In this document: positions 9,473 through 16,075 of the stretch, one piece after another
Layout: each line of letters starts with the position of its first letter
Position numbering within the stretch: the first letter of the stretch is position 1
Notes under the pieces: generated by a model
What the model saw: only the letters and a program-made list of their open reading frames with translations
Told to the model about the DNA's origin: nothing
The model's database searches: none
DNA from: DATAFT01 sp035544635
GTDB lineage: Bacteria; Acidobacteriota; Thermoanaerobaculia; Multivoradales; Multivoraceae
Assembly (NCBI GenBank): GCA_035544635.1
Contig: DATKDQ010000402.1
Coordinates: forward strand, 1 to 16,935
Reading direction: 5' to 3'
DNA: 16,935 nucleotides
Made by a program: the position numbers and the translations under genes

Positions 9473-10628
9473 TACGCCGGTTCTCGAACTGCTCGCGCCC
9501 GACCAGCACCCCGACGTCGAGCCCCGACTCCATCTGCTCGCGCGCCTCGTCGCCGGTGAACTGCACGCCCTCGAGCTTGAGCCGGAACTCATCCGGGTTG
9601 GAGGCGCGCTTCATCGCCTCCTCGACGGTGATGAGCTCCGACTTGTACAGGTAGTAGAGCGACTGGTCGAAGGTCTGCATCCCGTACTGGCTGGTGCCGA
9701 GCGCGATCTGATCGCGGATGTACTTGGTCTTCTCCTTGTTCTCGATGCAGTCGCGGATGTACGGAGTGACGATCATCACCTCGACCGCCGGCACGCGGCC
9801 CAGCCCGTCGGCTCGGGGCAGTAGGCGCATCGACACCACCGCGTGCAGGACCTGCGCGAGCTGAATGCGCACCTGCTGCTGGTGGTGGGGCGGAAACACC
9901 GCGATCATGCGGTTGACGGTCTCGGTGGCGTCGAGGGTGTGGAGCGTCGAGAGCACCAGGTGCCCGGTCTCGGCGGCGAGGATCGCCGTCTCGATGGTCT
10001 CGTAGTCGCGCATCTCACCGACCAGGATGACGTCTGGATCCTGGCGCAGCGAGGCGCGCAGCGCGGTCGCGAACGATCGCGTGTCGACGTCGAGCTCGCG
10101 CTGGGTGACCAGCGACTTCTTGTCGCGGTGCACGTACTCGATGGGGTCCTCGATGGTCACCACGTGCTCGCCGCGGCGGGCGTTGACGTGATCGATCATG
10201 GCGGCGAGCGTGGTGCTCTTGCCCGAGCCGGTGGTGCCGGTGCAGAGGACGAGACCCCGCGGCTCTTCGCAGATCTTCTCCAGGACCTTGGGGAGGTTGA
10301 GCTCGCCGAGCGTGAAGATCTGGGAGGGAATGACGCGCAGCACCATGCCGACCGCGCTGCGCTGCTGGAAGATCGCGCAGCGGAAGCGACCGAGGCCCGT
10401 GACCTCGTAGGAGAGGTCGATCTCCATCTCTTCCTTGAAGCGCTGCTTCTGGCGCGCGTTCATGATCGAGAGCGCCATCGCCGAGGTGTCGTCCTGCATC
10501 AGGCGCTTCAGGTGGGTCAGCGGCTCGAGCCGGCCGTCGACGCGAATCACCGGCGGATTGCCCACCTTGAGGTGGAGGTCGGAGGCGCCGCTCTCGACCG
10601 CGATCTTGAGCAGGTCGTTGATGCTCAT
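9465..10628 (-). CDS. pilT: PilT-family type IV pilus retraction ATPase
   Basis: PilT hexamers on the cytoplasmic side drive pilus retraction and twitching motility. The 387 residues include a PAS-like N-terminal domain (SGASDLHLKVGNPPVIRVDG, 13-32), Walker A GTTGSGKST (131-139), Asp box TIEDPIEYVH (158-167), Walker B with E205 in DVILVGEMRD (199-208), and His box TGHLVLSTLHT (221-231). The region corresponding to the PilT AIRNLIRE motif reads YIRDCIENKEKTKYI (290-304), followed by GTSQYGMQTFDQSL. This fits a PilT2-like subgroup better than the classical sequence, so it may be a paralogue and not the main motor. The start ATG has GGAGG at 6 bases. It follows a 101-base gap and overlaps recX. 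No other pilus genes are in the window. Confidence 0.94.
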   Translation of the reverse strand: MSINDLLKIAVESGASDLHLKVGNPPVIRVDGRLEPLTHLKRLMQDDTSAMALSIMNARQKQRFKEEMEIDLSYEVTGLGRFRCAIFQQRSAVGMVLRVIPSQIFTLGELNLPKVLEKICEEPRGLVLCTGTTGSGKSTTLAAMIDHVNARRGEHVVTIEDPIEYVHRDKKSLVTQRELDVDTRSFATALRASLRQDPDVILVGEMRDYETIETAILAAETGHLVLSTLHTLDATETVNRMIAVFPPHHQQQVRIQLAQVLHAVVSMRLLPRADGLGRVPAVEVMIVTPYIRDCIENKEKTKYIRDQIALGTSQYGMQTFDQSLYYLYKSELITVEEAMKRASNPDEFRLKLEGVQFTGDEAREQMESGLDVGVLVGREQFENRRSG

Positions 10629-10634
10629 ACCTCT

Positions 10635-10639
10635 CCTCC
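10635..10639 (-). promoter_or_regulatory. Ribosome binding site of pilT
   Basis: GGAGG lies 6 bases before the pilT ATG, strong by the standards of this window. Confidence 0.75.
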
Positions 10640-10651
10640 GTACGTGGCGGC

Positions 10652-10720
10652 GCCGGGATGCAGCTCTCGGGAAGAAACTTGGCTATATCTCTCTCGAAAC
10701 CTAGATGCTAGCCGGGATGC
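10652..10720 (-). promoter_or_regulatory. Putative pilT promoter region flanked by a 10-bp direct repeat
   Basis: GCCGGGATGC occurs at 10652-10661 and identically at 10711-10720. Between the copies is the least GC-rich stretch nearby (about 10671-10706), with TATAGC on the minus strand at 10681-10686 as a possible -10 box. The -35 region is poor. CTCTCG also repeats at 10664-10669 and 10691-10696. The layout is consistent with a regulated promoter for pilT-recX-alaS with operator-like repeats, but this is inference. Confidence 0.35.
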
Positions 10721-10729
10721 GCCGTGCTG

Positions 10730-11464
10730 TCAAAAGCGAGCGCCGGAGCATTCGCCCTGGAGGAGCACCCAGGCCGCCGCGGCGAGCGCCGCCGTCTCGA
10801 CCCGCAGCAGCGAGGGAACCAGCCGCATCGGCGCCGCGCCCAGGCGCGATGCGGCGTCGATCTCCGCGGGCGTGAACCCGCCTTCCGGTCCGATCAGCAG
10901 GACGGCACGCTCGGCCGAGCCGCCCGCAAGCCATTGCGGCTCGGCATCGGCCGCCGGGTCGAGCACGAAGGCCGCCGCGCCGTCGAGCCCACCGAGCTCG
11001 CCGATCGCCTCCTCGATCCCGCGCGCCGCCGTCACCTCGGGCAGCCACGACCGACCGCACTGCTCCACCGCAGCCCGGGCGACCCGGCGGAGCCGCTCGA
11101 GCGCCGCGGCATCGAGCTCGCGCTGGGCGCGCTCGCACGCTAGGAAGCGGAACGCGCGAACACCGAGCTCAGTACCCTTCTCGACCAGCCAGGAGGCCCG
11201 GCTCGGGCGGGGCGCCCCCACCAGGAGCTCGACTCCGATCCGCGGCTCGAGCGACGGCCCTGCCGCTCCCAGCCGGACCACGGCGCGCCGGCTCTCCACC
11301 CGGACCACCTCGCCCCAGCGCGCGCGGCCACGACCGTCGACGGCCCGCACCGCATCTCCGCGCGCCGCCCGAGCCGCCCGGAAGAGATGGCGGTAGGCGT
11401 CGCCCTCGACCACGAGGTCCGCGACGTCGAGCTCCACCGGCGTGACCAGAACCGTAGGAGTCAC
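10730..11464 (-). CDS. rsmE: 16S rRNA (uracil-1498-N3)-methyltransferase RsmE
   Basis: RsmE is a SPOUT-class enzyme that methylates U1498 of 16S rRNA in the 30S subunit. The 244 residues match the family (E. coli 243). An N-terminal PUA-like domain (about 1-70, with HLFRAARAARGD near 26-37) is followed by the SPOUT domain with EKGTELGV (95-102), EQCGRSWLPEV (134-144), IGPEGGFTPAEI (191-202) and the knot motif RVETAALAA (221-229). The usual glycine before that last motif is a valine (MRLVPSLL), a small deviation. The start is GTG 11464-11462, overlapping the prmA TGA as GTGA, which shows translational coupling; the longer open frame upstream is a shadow of prmA. The dnaJ-prmA-rsmE order is common in bacteria. 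Confidence 0.95.
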   Translation of the reverse strand: MTPTVLVTPVELDVADLVVEGDAYRHLFRAARAARGDAVRAVDGRGRARWGEVVRVESRRAVVRLGAAGPSLEPRIGVELLVGAPRPSRASWLVEKGTELGVRAFRFLACERAQRELDAAALERLRRVARAAVEQCGRSWLPEVTAARGIEEAIGELGGLDGAAAFVLDPAADAEPQWLAGGSAERAVLLIGPEGGFTPAEIDAASRLGAAPMRLVPSLLRVETAALAAAAWVLLQGECSGARF

Positions 11465-12315
11465 CGCGCCCGCTCCGAGCGGAGACGCCAGGCCGACCAC
11501 TCGCCTTCGACCTTCTCGCCGAGAGCGACCAGGGACAGATCTCGGAAGCCTGCGACCACGTCGCGGCGCTCCACGGTCAGCGCCCCCGAGTAGACGAGAG
11601 ACCCGCCAGGACGGAGGCGCTCGATCAGGTCGGGCAGCTGCGGGAACAGATGCGCCGACAGCAGGTTGGCGGCGATCAGGTCGAACGAGGCGCTCCCCAA
11701 CGCCGCCGCCGTCCCTCCGATGAGCGCCACGTGGAGCTGGTTGAGGCTGCGGTTGGCGCCGGCGAGGAGCACCGACTCGAGGTCGCTCTCGAGCGCGACC
11801 ACGCGGTGCGCGCCCAGGCGCCGGCACGCGAACGAGAGGACGCCGCTTCCGGCGCCGACGTCGAGAACGTCGAGCCCGGCCATCGGGATCTCCTCCAACC
11901 ACTCGACCGCGAGTCGGGTCGAGGCGTGGCTCCCGGTGCCGAACGCCCGCCGCGCCGGCAAGCGCAGCAACTGACGACCCGCGGGGGCGCGGGTCTCGCC
12001 GCGCGGCTCGCCGGGATCCACCCAGAAGCACCCGCCGAGCGCGAACGGGGAGGCCGCCGCGCGCCAACCAGCCTGCCAGTCCTCTGCCGCGACCAGCTCC
12101 TCGGCGATCAGCTCGACACCGTGCGCGGAGCCCGTCCATACCGGGACGGCCCCCTCCTCGTAGTAGGCGTCGATCGAGCCGACGTGGAGCTCGAGGCCCA
12201 GAGGCTGCCCTCCCCAGAGCTCGGCGCTGAAGGTCTCGACGCGCTCGTCCGGGACCCGAAAACGGCGCCGGACGTAGCGCGTCTCGGGGCACGGCAGGAA
12301 AATGCTGGCAAGCAC
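11461..12315 (-). CDS. prmA: Ribosomal protein L11 methyltransferase PrmA
   Basis: PrmA trimethylates ribosomal protein L11 using S-adenosylmethionine. The 284 residues are near the usual length (E. coli 293). The N-terminal substrate-binding half includes EDWQAGWRAAASPFALGG (about 78-95). The catalytic half has FGTGSHASTRLAVEWLE (125-141), SAM motif I LDVGAGSGVLSFA (151-163), motif II acidic E176, and ANLLSAHLFPQLP (216-228). The family usually has FGTGTHPTT; here SHAS replaces THPT, a mild deviation that still leaves PrmA the best call. It begins 13 bases after the dnaJ stop with GTG 12315-12313 and overlaps rsmE by GTGA. No strong Shine-Dalgarno is visible, so coupling to dnaJ is likely. 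Substrate specificity for L11 is assumed from the family. Confidence 0.92.
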   Translation of the reverse strand: MLASIFLPCPETRYVRRRFRVPDERVETFSAELWGGQPLGLELHVGSIDAYYEEGAVPVWTGSAHGVELIAEELVAAEDWQAGWRAAASPFALGGCFWVDPGEPRGETRAPAGRQLLRLPARRAFGTGSHASTRLAVEWLEEIPMAGLDVLDVGAGSGVLSFACRRLGAHRVVALESDLESVLLAGANRSLNQLHVALIGGTAAALGSASFDLIAANLLSAHLFPQLPDLIERLRPGGSLVYSGALTVERRDVVAGFRDLSLVALGEKVEGEWSAWRLRSERAR

Positions 12316-12328
12316 TTTCCGCAGCCAA

Positions 12329-13438
12329 CTAACCGAAGAGGTCCTTGACGCGGCGGAAGACCGAGCGCTCCTGCGGCACGGCGTCGGGGATCTTCTCGGC
12401 GAGCTCCGCGATCTGAGTGCGCAGCTCGGGAGCCAGGTCGCGCGCCCGGGGCACGTCGATCACGATCGCGACGTGGTGATCCCCGATGCCGCCGGCAAGA
12501 CGAGGAATGCCCTTGCCGCGCAGCGCCAGGACGTCACCCTGCCGGCTACCCGACGGCACCTCGAGCGAGGCCTTGCCGTGAAGCGTATCCACTTCGATCT
12601 CGGCGCCCAGGACCGCTTTCGGCCACGAGATCACGATCTCCGAGAGCACGTCGACGCCCCGGCGCTGGAATACCTCGTGCTCCTCGACGTGGATCACGAC
12701 GTAGAGGTCGCCCGGGGGGCCGCCGCGCGAGCCGTGCTCGCCCTCGCCCGAGAGCCGCAGCCGCGCACCCTCGTCGACGCCGGCCGGCACCTTGACCGTG
12801 ATCGAGCGCTCCTTCTCCACGCGGCCCCGGCCGCCGCATTGGGAGCAGGGGTCGCGGACGATGCTGCCGGTTCCACCGCAGCGCGGGCAGGTGCGCGCTA
12901 CCGTGAAGAAGCCCTGCGTGAACCGGACCTGGCCGTGTCCGGCGCAGCCCGGGCAGGTCTCGGGCGCCGAACCGCCGGCGCTCCCGCCGCCCTGGCAACT
13001 GGGGCAGGTCTCCAGGCGCGGGATCCGCAGCGTGGGCTCGGCGCCGAACGCCGCCTCCTCGAACGAGAGCGAGAGGTCGTAGCGCAGATCGGCGCCCGGC
13101 GCCGGACCGCCCCGCCGCGCCCGGCGCCGAGTCCCGAACCCGAAAAGGTCGCCCAGGATGTCCGAGAAGTCGGCGAACACCTCGGCGTCGAAGCCGCCGA
13201 ACCCGCCCCCGCCGGCGGCCTGGTGCCCGAACCGGTCGAAACGGCTGCGGTGGCCCGGGTCCGACAGCACGGCGTACGCCTCGGCCGCCTCCTTGAACTT
13301 CTCCTCGGCCGTGGCGTCGCCCGGATTCTTGTCCGGGTGGTACTTGACGGCGAGCCTGCGGTAGGCCGACTTGATCTCCTGCACCTTGGCGTCGCGCGCG
13401 ACGCCCAGCACCTCGTAGTAATCCCGCTTCCCGGCCAT
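12329..13438 (-). CDS. dnaJ: Chaperone DnaJ (Hsp40)
   Basis: DnaJ delivers substrates to DnaK and stimulates its ATPase. The 369 residues form a complete type I DnaJ. The J domain (about 4-70) carries HPD at 34-36. A Gly/Phe-rich linker follows (74-102). Four CxxCxGxG zinc motifs are present: CPSCQGGG (145-152), CPGCAGHG (162-169), CPRCGGTG (184-191) and CSQCGGRG (198-205). The C-terminal substrate-binding and dimerisation domains run from about 210 to the end. The gene begins 17 bases after dnaK and is the last chaperone gene of the cluster before prmA. Start ATG 13438-13436 gives the canonical N-terminus MAGKRDYYEVLGV; the ribosome binding site is weak, consistent with coupling. Confidence 0.98.
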   Translation of the reverse strand: MAGKRDYYEVLGVARDAKVQEIKSAYRRLAVKYHPDKNPGDATAEEKFKEAAEAYAVLSDPGHRSRFDRFGHQAAGGGGFGGFDAEVFADFSDILGDLFGFGTRRRARRGGPAPGADLRYDLSLSFEEAAFGAEPTLRIPRLETCPSCQGGGSAGGSAPETCPGCAGHGQVRFTQGFFTVARTCPRCGGTGSIVRDPCSQCGGRGRVEKERSITVKVPAGVDEGARLRLSGEGEHGSRGGPPGDLYVVIHVEEHEVFQRRGVDVLSEIVISWPKAVLGAEIEVDTLHGKASLEVPSGSRQGDVLALRGKGIPRLAGGIGDHHVAIVIDVPRARDLAPELRTQIAELAEKIPDAVPQERSVFRRVKDLFG

Positions 13439-13455
13439 CGGCGATCCCGGCGGCG

Positions 13456-15276
13456 CTAGTCCCGAGTGGTGCGGAGCATGATGTCCGAGAGGTCCTGCGA
13501 CACGGAATTGAGGTCGAACATGGCCGCCTCCATGTCCTCCCGCTTGTCCGAGATCAGCGCCGCGAGCGACTTGCGGAAGATCTCGCGGATGCGCTCCTGG
13601 TCGGAGTCGGGAAGGTAGGAGACGAACTGCTCGAACACGCGCTCATTGGTGTAGAGCAACCCCTCGAGCCGCCCCCGCAGGCGCTTGACCTCGCGCCGCG
13701 TATGGTCCTCGGTGGCGTGCCGGTCGGCGTCGGCCACCAGCCGGCCGACCTCGTCCTGCGAAAGACCGCTGGCGGGATTGATCGTCATCGTCTGCGACTG
13801 GTTGGTGGCGAGGTCCCGCGCCGAGACCGTGTGGATGCTGTTCGAGTCGATCGCGAACGTGACCTCGATCTGGGGCACGCCGCGCGGGGCGGGCGGGATG
13901 CCCACCAACTCGATCTTCCCGAGCGAGCGGTTCTCGCTCGAGATCTCGCGCTCCCCCTGCAGGATGTGGATCTCGACCGTGTCCTGGTTGTCGACCACGG
14001 TGGTGAAGATCTGTGAAGCCTTGGTCGGAATCGTCGAGTTGCGCTCGATCAACTTGGTGAAGATGCCGCCCTGGGTCTCGATGCCCAGGGATAGCGGCGT
14101 CACGTCGAGCAGCACCACGTCCTTGACCGATCCCTGGAGGATGCCGCCCTGGATCGCGGCGCCGATCGCCACCACCTCGTCGGGGTTGAGGTCTCGCTTG
14201 GGCGCCTGGGCGAAGATGTCCTCGACCGCGCGCACGACGCACGGCGAGCGCGTCTGGCCGCCGACCAGGAGCACCTCGTCGATCTCGCCGGGCTCGAGGC
14301 CGGCCTGGCGCAGCGCGTCGTAGCACGGCTCGGCGGTGCGCTCGACCAGATCTCCGACCAGCGCCTCGAACTCCGCCCGCGTCAGGGAGCGCGACAGATG
14401 CCGCGGCCCTTCCTCGCCGACCGAGATGAAGGGCAGATTGATCGCCGCCTCCTCCACCGTCGAGAGCTCCGCCTTGGCGCGCTCGGCGGCTTCCTTGAGG
14501 CGCTGCAGCGCCATGCGGTCGGCCCGTAGATTGACGCCGGTCTCGCGTTCGAACCCTTCGATCAGCCAGTCCATGATGCGACGGTCGAAGTCCTCGCCTC
14601 CGAGGTCGACGTCTCCGTTGGTCGCCCGCACCTCGAAGATGCCGTCGGACAGCTCCATGATCGAGATGTCGAAGGTGCCGCCTCCGAGGTCGTACACGGC
14701 GATGTGAACCGAGCCGCGACGCTGGTCGAGGCAGTAGGCGAGCGCCGCCGCCGTCGGCTCGTTGAGGATCCGGCGGACCTCGAGGCCGGCGATCTTGCAG
14801 CCGTCGCGAGTGGCCTGGCGCTGCGCGTCGTCGAAGTACGCCGGCACCGTGACGATCGCCTCGCCGGCCTCCTCGCCGAGCGCTTCCTCGGCCTGGATCC
14901 GGAGCTCGCGCAGCAGGATGCCGGAGATCTCCTCCGGGCTCATGGTTTGATCGCGCACGCGCACGTGCGCGTCCCCGTTCTTGGCGCCGACCACGGTGTA
15001 GGGAAGGTGCAGCTCGCGCGCCGTCTGCACCTCGGGCGAGTCGAACTTGCGCCCGATCAGGCGCTTGATGGCGAAGATCGTGTTCTCGGGGTTGGTGACC
15101 GACTGGCGCTTGGCGATATGCCCGACCAGGCGCTCGTTCTCCTCGGTGAACGCGACGATGGAAGGCGTGGTGTGGCTCCCGGTGCGGTTGGGGAGCACCC
15201 GCGGCGTAGCGACCCCCTCGACCACAGCGACACAGCTGTTGGTGGTTCCGAGATCGATCCCGAGAATCTTCGCCAA
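13456..15276 (-). CDS. dnaK: Chaperone DnaK (Hsp70), lacking the usual C-terminal acidic tail
   Basis: DnaK is the ATP-driven chaperone that works with DnaJ and GrpE. The start is TTG 15276-15274 (protein MAKILGIDLGTTNSC...), chosen over the upstream ATG at 15321 because it gives the canonical N-terminus and has GAGGAG at 5 bases. The nucleotide-binding domain has IDLGTTNSC near the start, YDLGGGTFDIS, and VGGQTRSP. The linker is VKDVVLLDVTPLSLGIE. The substrate domain has GIPPAPRGVPQIEVTF, then FAIDSNSIHTVSARD in place of the common FDIDANGI. The helical lid ends the protein at residue 606 (SDIMLRTTRD), so the flexible acidic tail of about 30 residues seen in E. coli is absent. It lies in the hrcA-grpE-dnaK-dnaJ order, so it is probably the main DnaK, although a second copy elsewhere is possible. 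Confidence 0.97.
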   Translation of the reverse strand: MAKILGIDLGTTNSCVAVVEGVATPRVLPNRTGSHTTPSIVAFTEENERLVGHIAKRQSVTNPENTIFAIKRLIGRKFDSPEVQTARELHLPYTVVGAKNGDAHVRVRDQTMSPEEISGILLRELRIQAEEALGEEAGEAIVTVPAYFDDAQRQATRDGCKIAGLEVRRILNEPTAAALAYCLDQRRGSVHIAVYDLGGGTFDISIMELSDGIFEVRATNGDVDLGGEDFDRRIMDWLIEGFERETGVNLRADRMALQRLKEAAERAKAELSTVEEAAINLPFISVGEEGPRHLSRSLTRAEFEALVGDLVERTAEPCYDALRQAGLEPGEIDEVLLVGGQTRSPCVVRAVEDIFAQAPKRDLNPDEVVAIGAAIQGGILQGSVKDVVLLDVTPLSLGIETQGGIFTKLIERNSTIPTKASQIFTTVVDNQDTVEIHILQGEREISSENRSLGKIELVGIPPAPRGVPQIEVTFAIDSNSIHTVSARDLATNQSQTMTINPASGLSQDEVGRLVADADRHATEDHTRREVKRLRGRLEGLLYTNERVFEQFVSYLPDSDQERIREIFRKSLAALISDKREDMEAAMFDLNSVSQDLSDIMLRTTRD

Positions 15277-15281
15277 CGCCT

Positions 15282-15287
15282 CTCCTC
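15282..15287 (-). promoter_or_regulatory. Ribosome binding site that fixes the TTG start of dnaK
   Basis: GAGGAG lies 5 bases upstream of TTG 15276-15274. The protein from this TTG begins exactly with the conserved DnaK N-terminus, while the 15 extra residues from ATG 15321 are Pro/Gly-rich and unlike the family. Confidence 0.8.
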
Positions 15288-15292
15288 GGCCC

Positions 15293-15421
15293 CCGGGAGC
15301 CGGTTCGCCGCCGGGCGCCACGCAACGCTGCTACGCCGCGCCGCGCGGCGCGGCTGACGTGCCGCAGCCCCTCCGGCCGTGCCCGAGCGCCGCGGCGCCA
15401 CCGGCGATCGACGGCTCCCGG
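15293..15421. repeat. Long-range 10-bp inverted repeat spanning the grpE-dnaK gap
   Basis: CCGGGAGCCG at 15293-15302 is the exact reverse complement of CGGCTCCCGG at 15412-15421. The right arm lies just after the grpE stop and the left arm just before the dnaK ribosome binding site. Further complementary pairs lie inside it (GGCGCC at 15314-15319 and 15394-15399; CCGG at 15311-15314 and 15401-15404), so the spacer RNA could fold into one branched structure. Confidence 0.6.
15335..15354. repeat. Perfect 20-bp palindrome between grpE and dnaK
   Basis: Two 10-base arms, GCCGCGCCGC (15335-15344) and GCGGCGCGGC (15345-15354), are perfect reverse complements with no spacer. As RNA this gives a stable GC-only hairpin 58 bases before the dnaK start. 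It may be an mRNA processing or stability element, an attenuator, or a protein-binding site. It does not resemble the CIRCE operator bound by HrcA (TTAGCACTC-N9-GAGTGCTAA). Confidence 0.6.
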
Positions 15422-15424
15422 CCG

Positions 15425-16075
15425 CTACCGATCGCCCTCGTCGTCGCCCGTGGAACGGCTCCCTTCGGCCGGACCTTCGGCCGGAACCGCGACCTTGACC
15501 ATAGCCGGACGAAGGAGCCGTCCCTGATACCGGTAGCCCTTCTGGAACTCCTCGCTGACCCGCTGCTCCGCGACCCCGGGATCTTCGTAGCGGATGACTG
15601 CCTCGTGGATCGCCGGATCGAACGGCTCGCCGAGCGCCGGAACCTCCTCGACGCCGAAGCGGCGGAGGACATCGGCCGTCTGGCGCAGGATCATCTCGAC
15701 CCCGGACTTGAGGTCGTCGAAGGTGCCCCCCGAGCTCAGCGCGCGGTCGAGGTTGTCCACCACGCCCAGGAACGCCCGCAAGGGCTCGACCAGTGCGGCG
15801 CGGGCGGTCTCGCCGCGCTCGCGCTCGACCCGCTTGCGGTAGTTGTCGTAGTCGGCGAGCGCCCGCAGGTACTTTTCGCGCATCGCGTCGAGCTCGGCTC
15901 CGGCCGCTTCGGGGGCGTCCTCGGGCACCGCCGGTGGCGGCGCGGCCCCCTCCGTCCGATCGACCGCTTCGACGGCGTCCCGCAGCGCATCCTCGGCGCT
16001 CTCGTTCTCGAGATCGAGCTCGTACACCTCGTCGGCCTCGTCAGTGGTGGTTCGACGACCGCGCCTTCCGCTCAT
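15425..16075 (-). CDS. grpE: Nucleotide exchange factor GrpE
   Basis: GrpE releases ADP from DnaK and serves as a thermosensor in the Hsp70 cycle. The 216 residues comprise an acidic, disordered N-terminus (about 1-60), a long coiled-coil helix (about 60-110, with YDNYRKRVERER at 76-87), a four-helix dimer region (about 115-145), and the beta domain with GEPFDPAIHEAV (149-160) and GYRYQGRLLRPAMVKVAV (180-197). The start ATG 16075-16073 overlaps the hrcA stop as ATGA and has GGGAG at 5 bases. The C-terminus contains a tandem PAEG repeat encoded by an exact 12-bp duplication. A 148-base gap rich in inverted repeats separates it from dnaK. Confidence 0.97.
   Translation of the reverse strand: MSGRRGRRTTTDEADEVYELDLENESAEDALRDAVEAVDRTEGAAPPPAVPEDAPEAAGAELDAMREKYLRALADYDNYRKRVERERGETARAALVEPLRAFLGVVDNLDRALSSGGTFDDLKSGVEMILRQTADVLRRFGVEEVPALGEPFDPAIHEAVIRYEDPGVAEQRVSEEFQKGYRYQGRLLRPAMVKVAVPAEGPAEGSRSTGDDEGDR
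15462..15485. repeat. Two-copy 12-bp tandem repeat inside grpE
   Basis: CCTTCGGCCGGA occurs twice head to tail, at 15462-15473 and 15474-15485. It keeps the reading frame and encodes PAEG twice near the GrpE C-terminus, outside the conserved fold. Copy number could vary between strains by slippage. Confidence 0.75.

Noticed and set aside
11465..12328. A long fused protein ahead of RsmE from 12328
   Set aside because: The upstream part is an out-of-frame reading of prmA; the GTGA junction gives a normal-length RsmE.
15277..15321. Start of dnaK at ATG 15321
   Set aside because: The 15 added residues are Pro/Gly-rich and not conserved; TTG 15276 has the ribosome binding site and the family N-terminus.
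15277..15424. A second CIRCE operator in front of dnaK
   Set aside because: The palindromes here are GC-only and have no TTAGCACTC/GAGTGCTAA half-sites.
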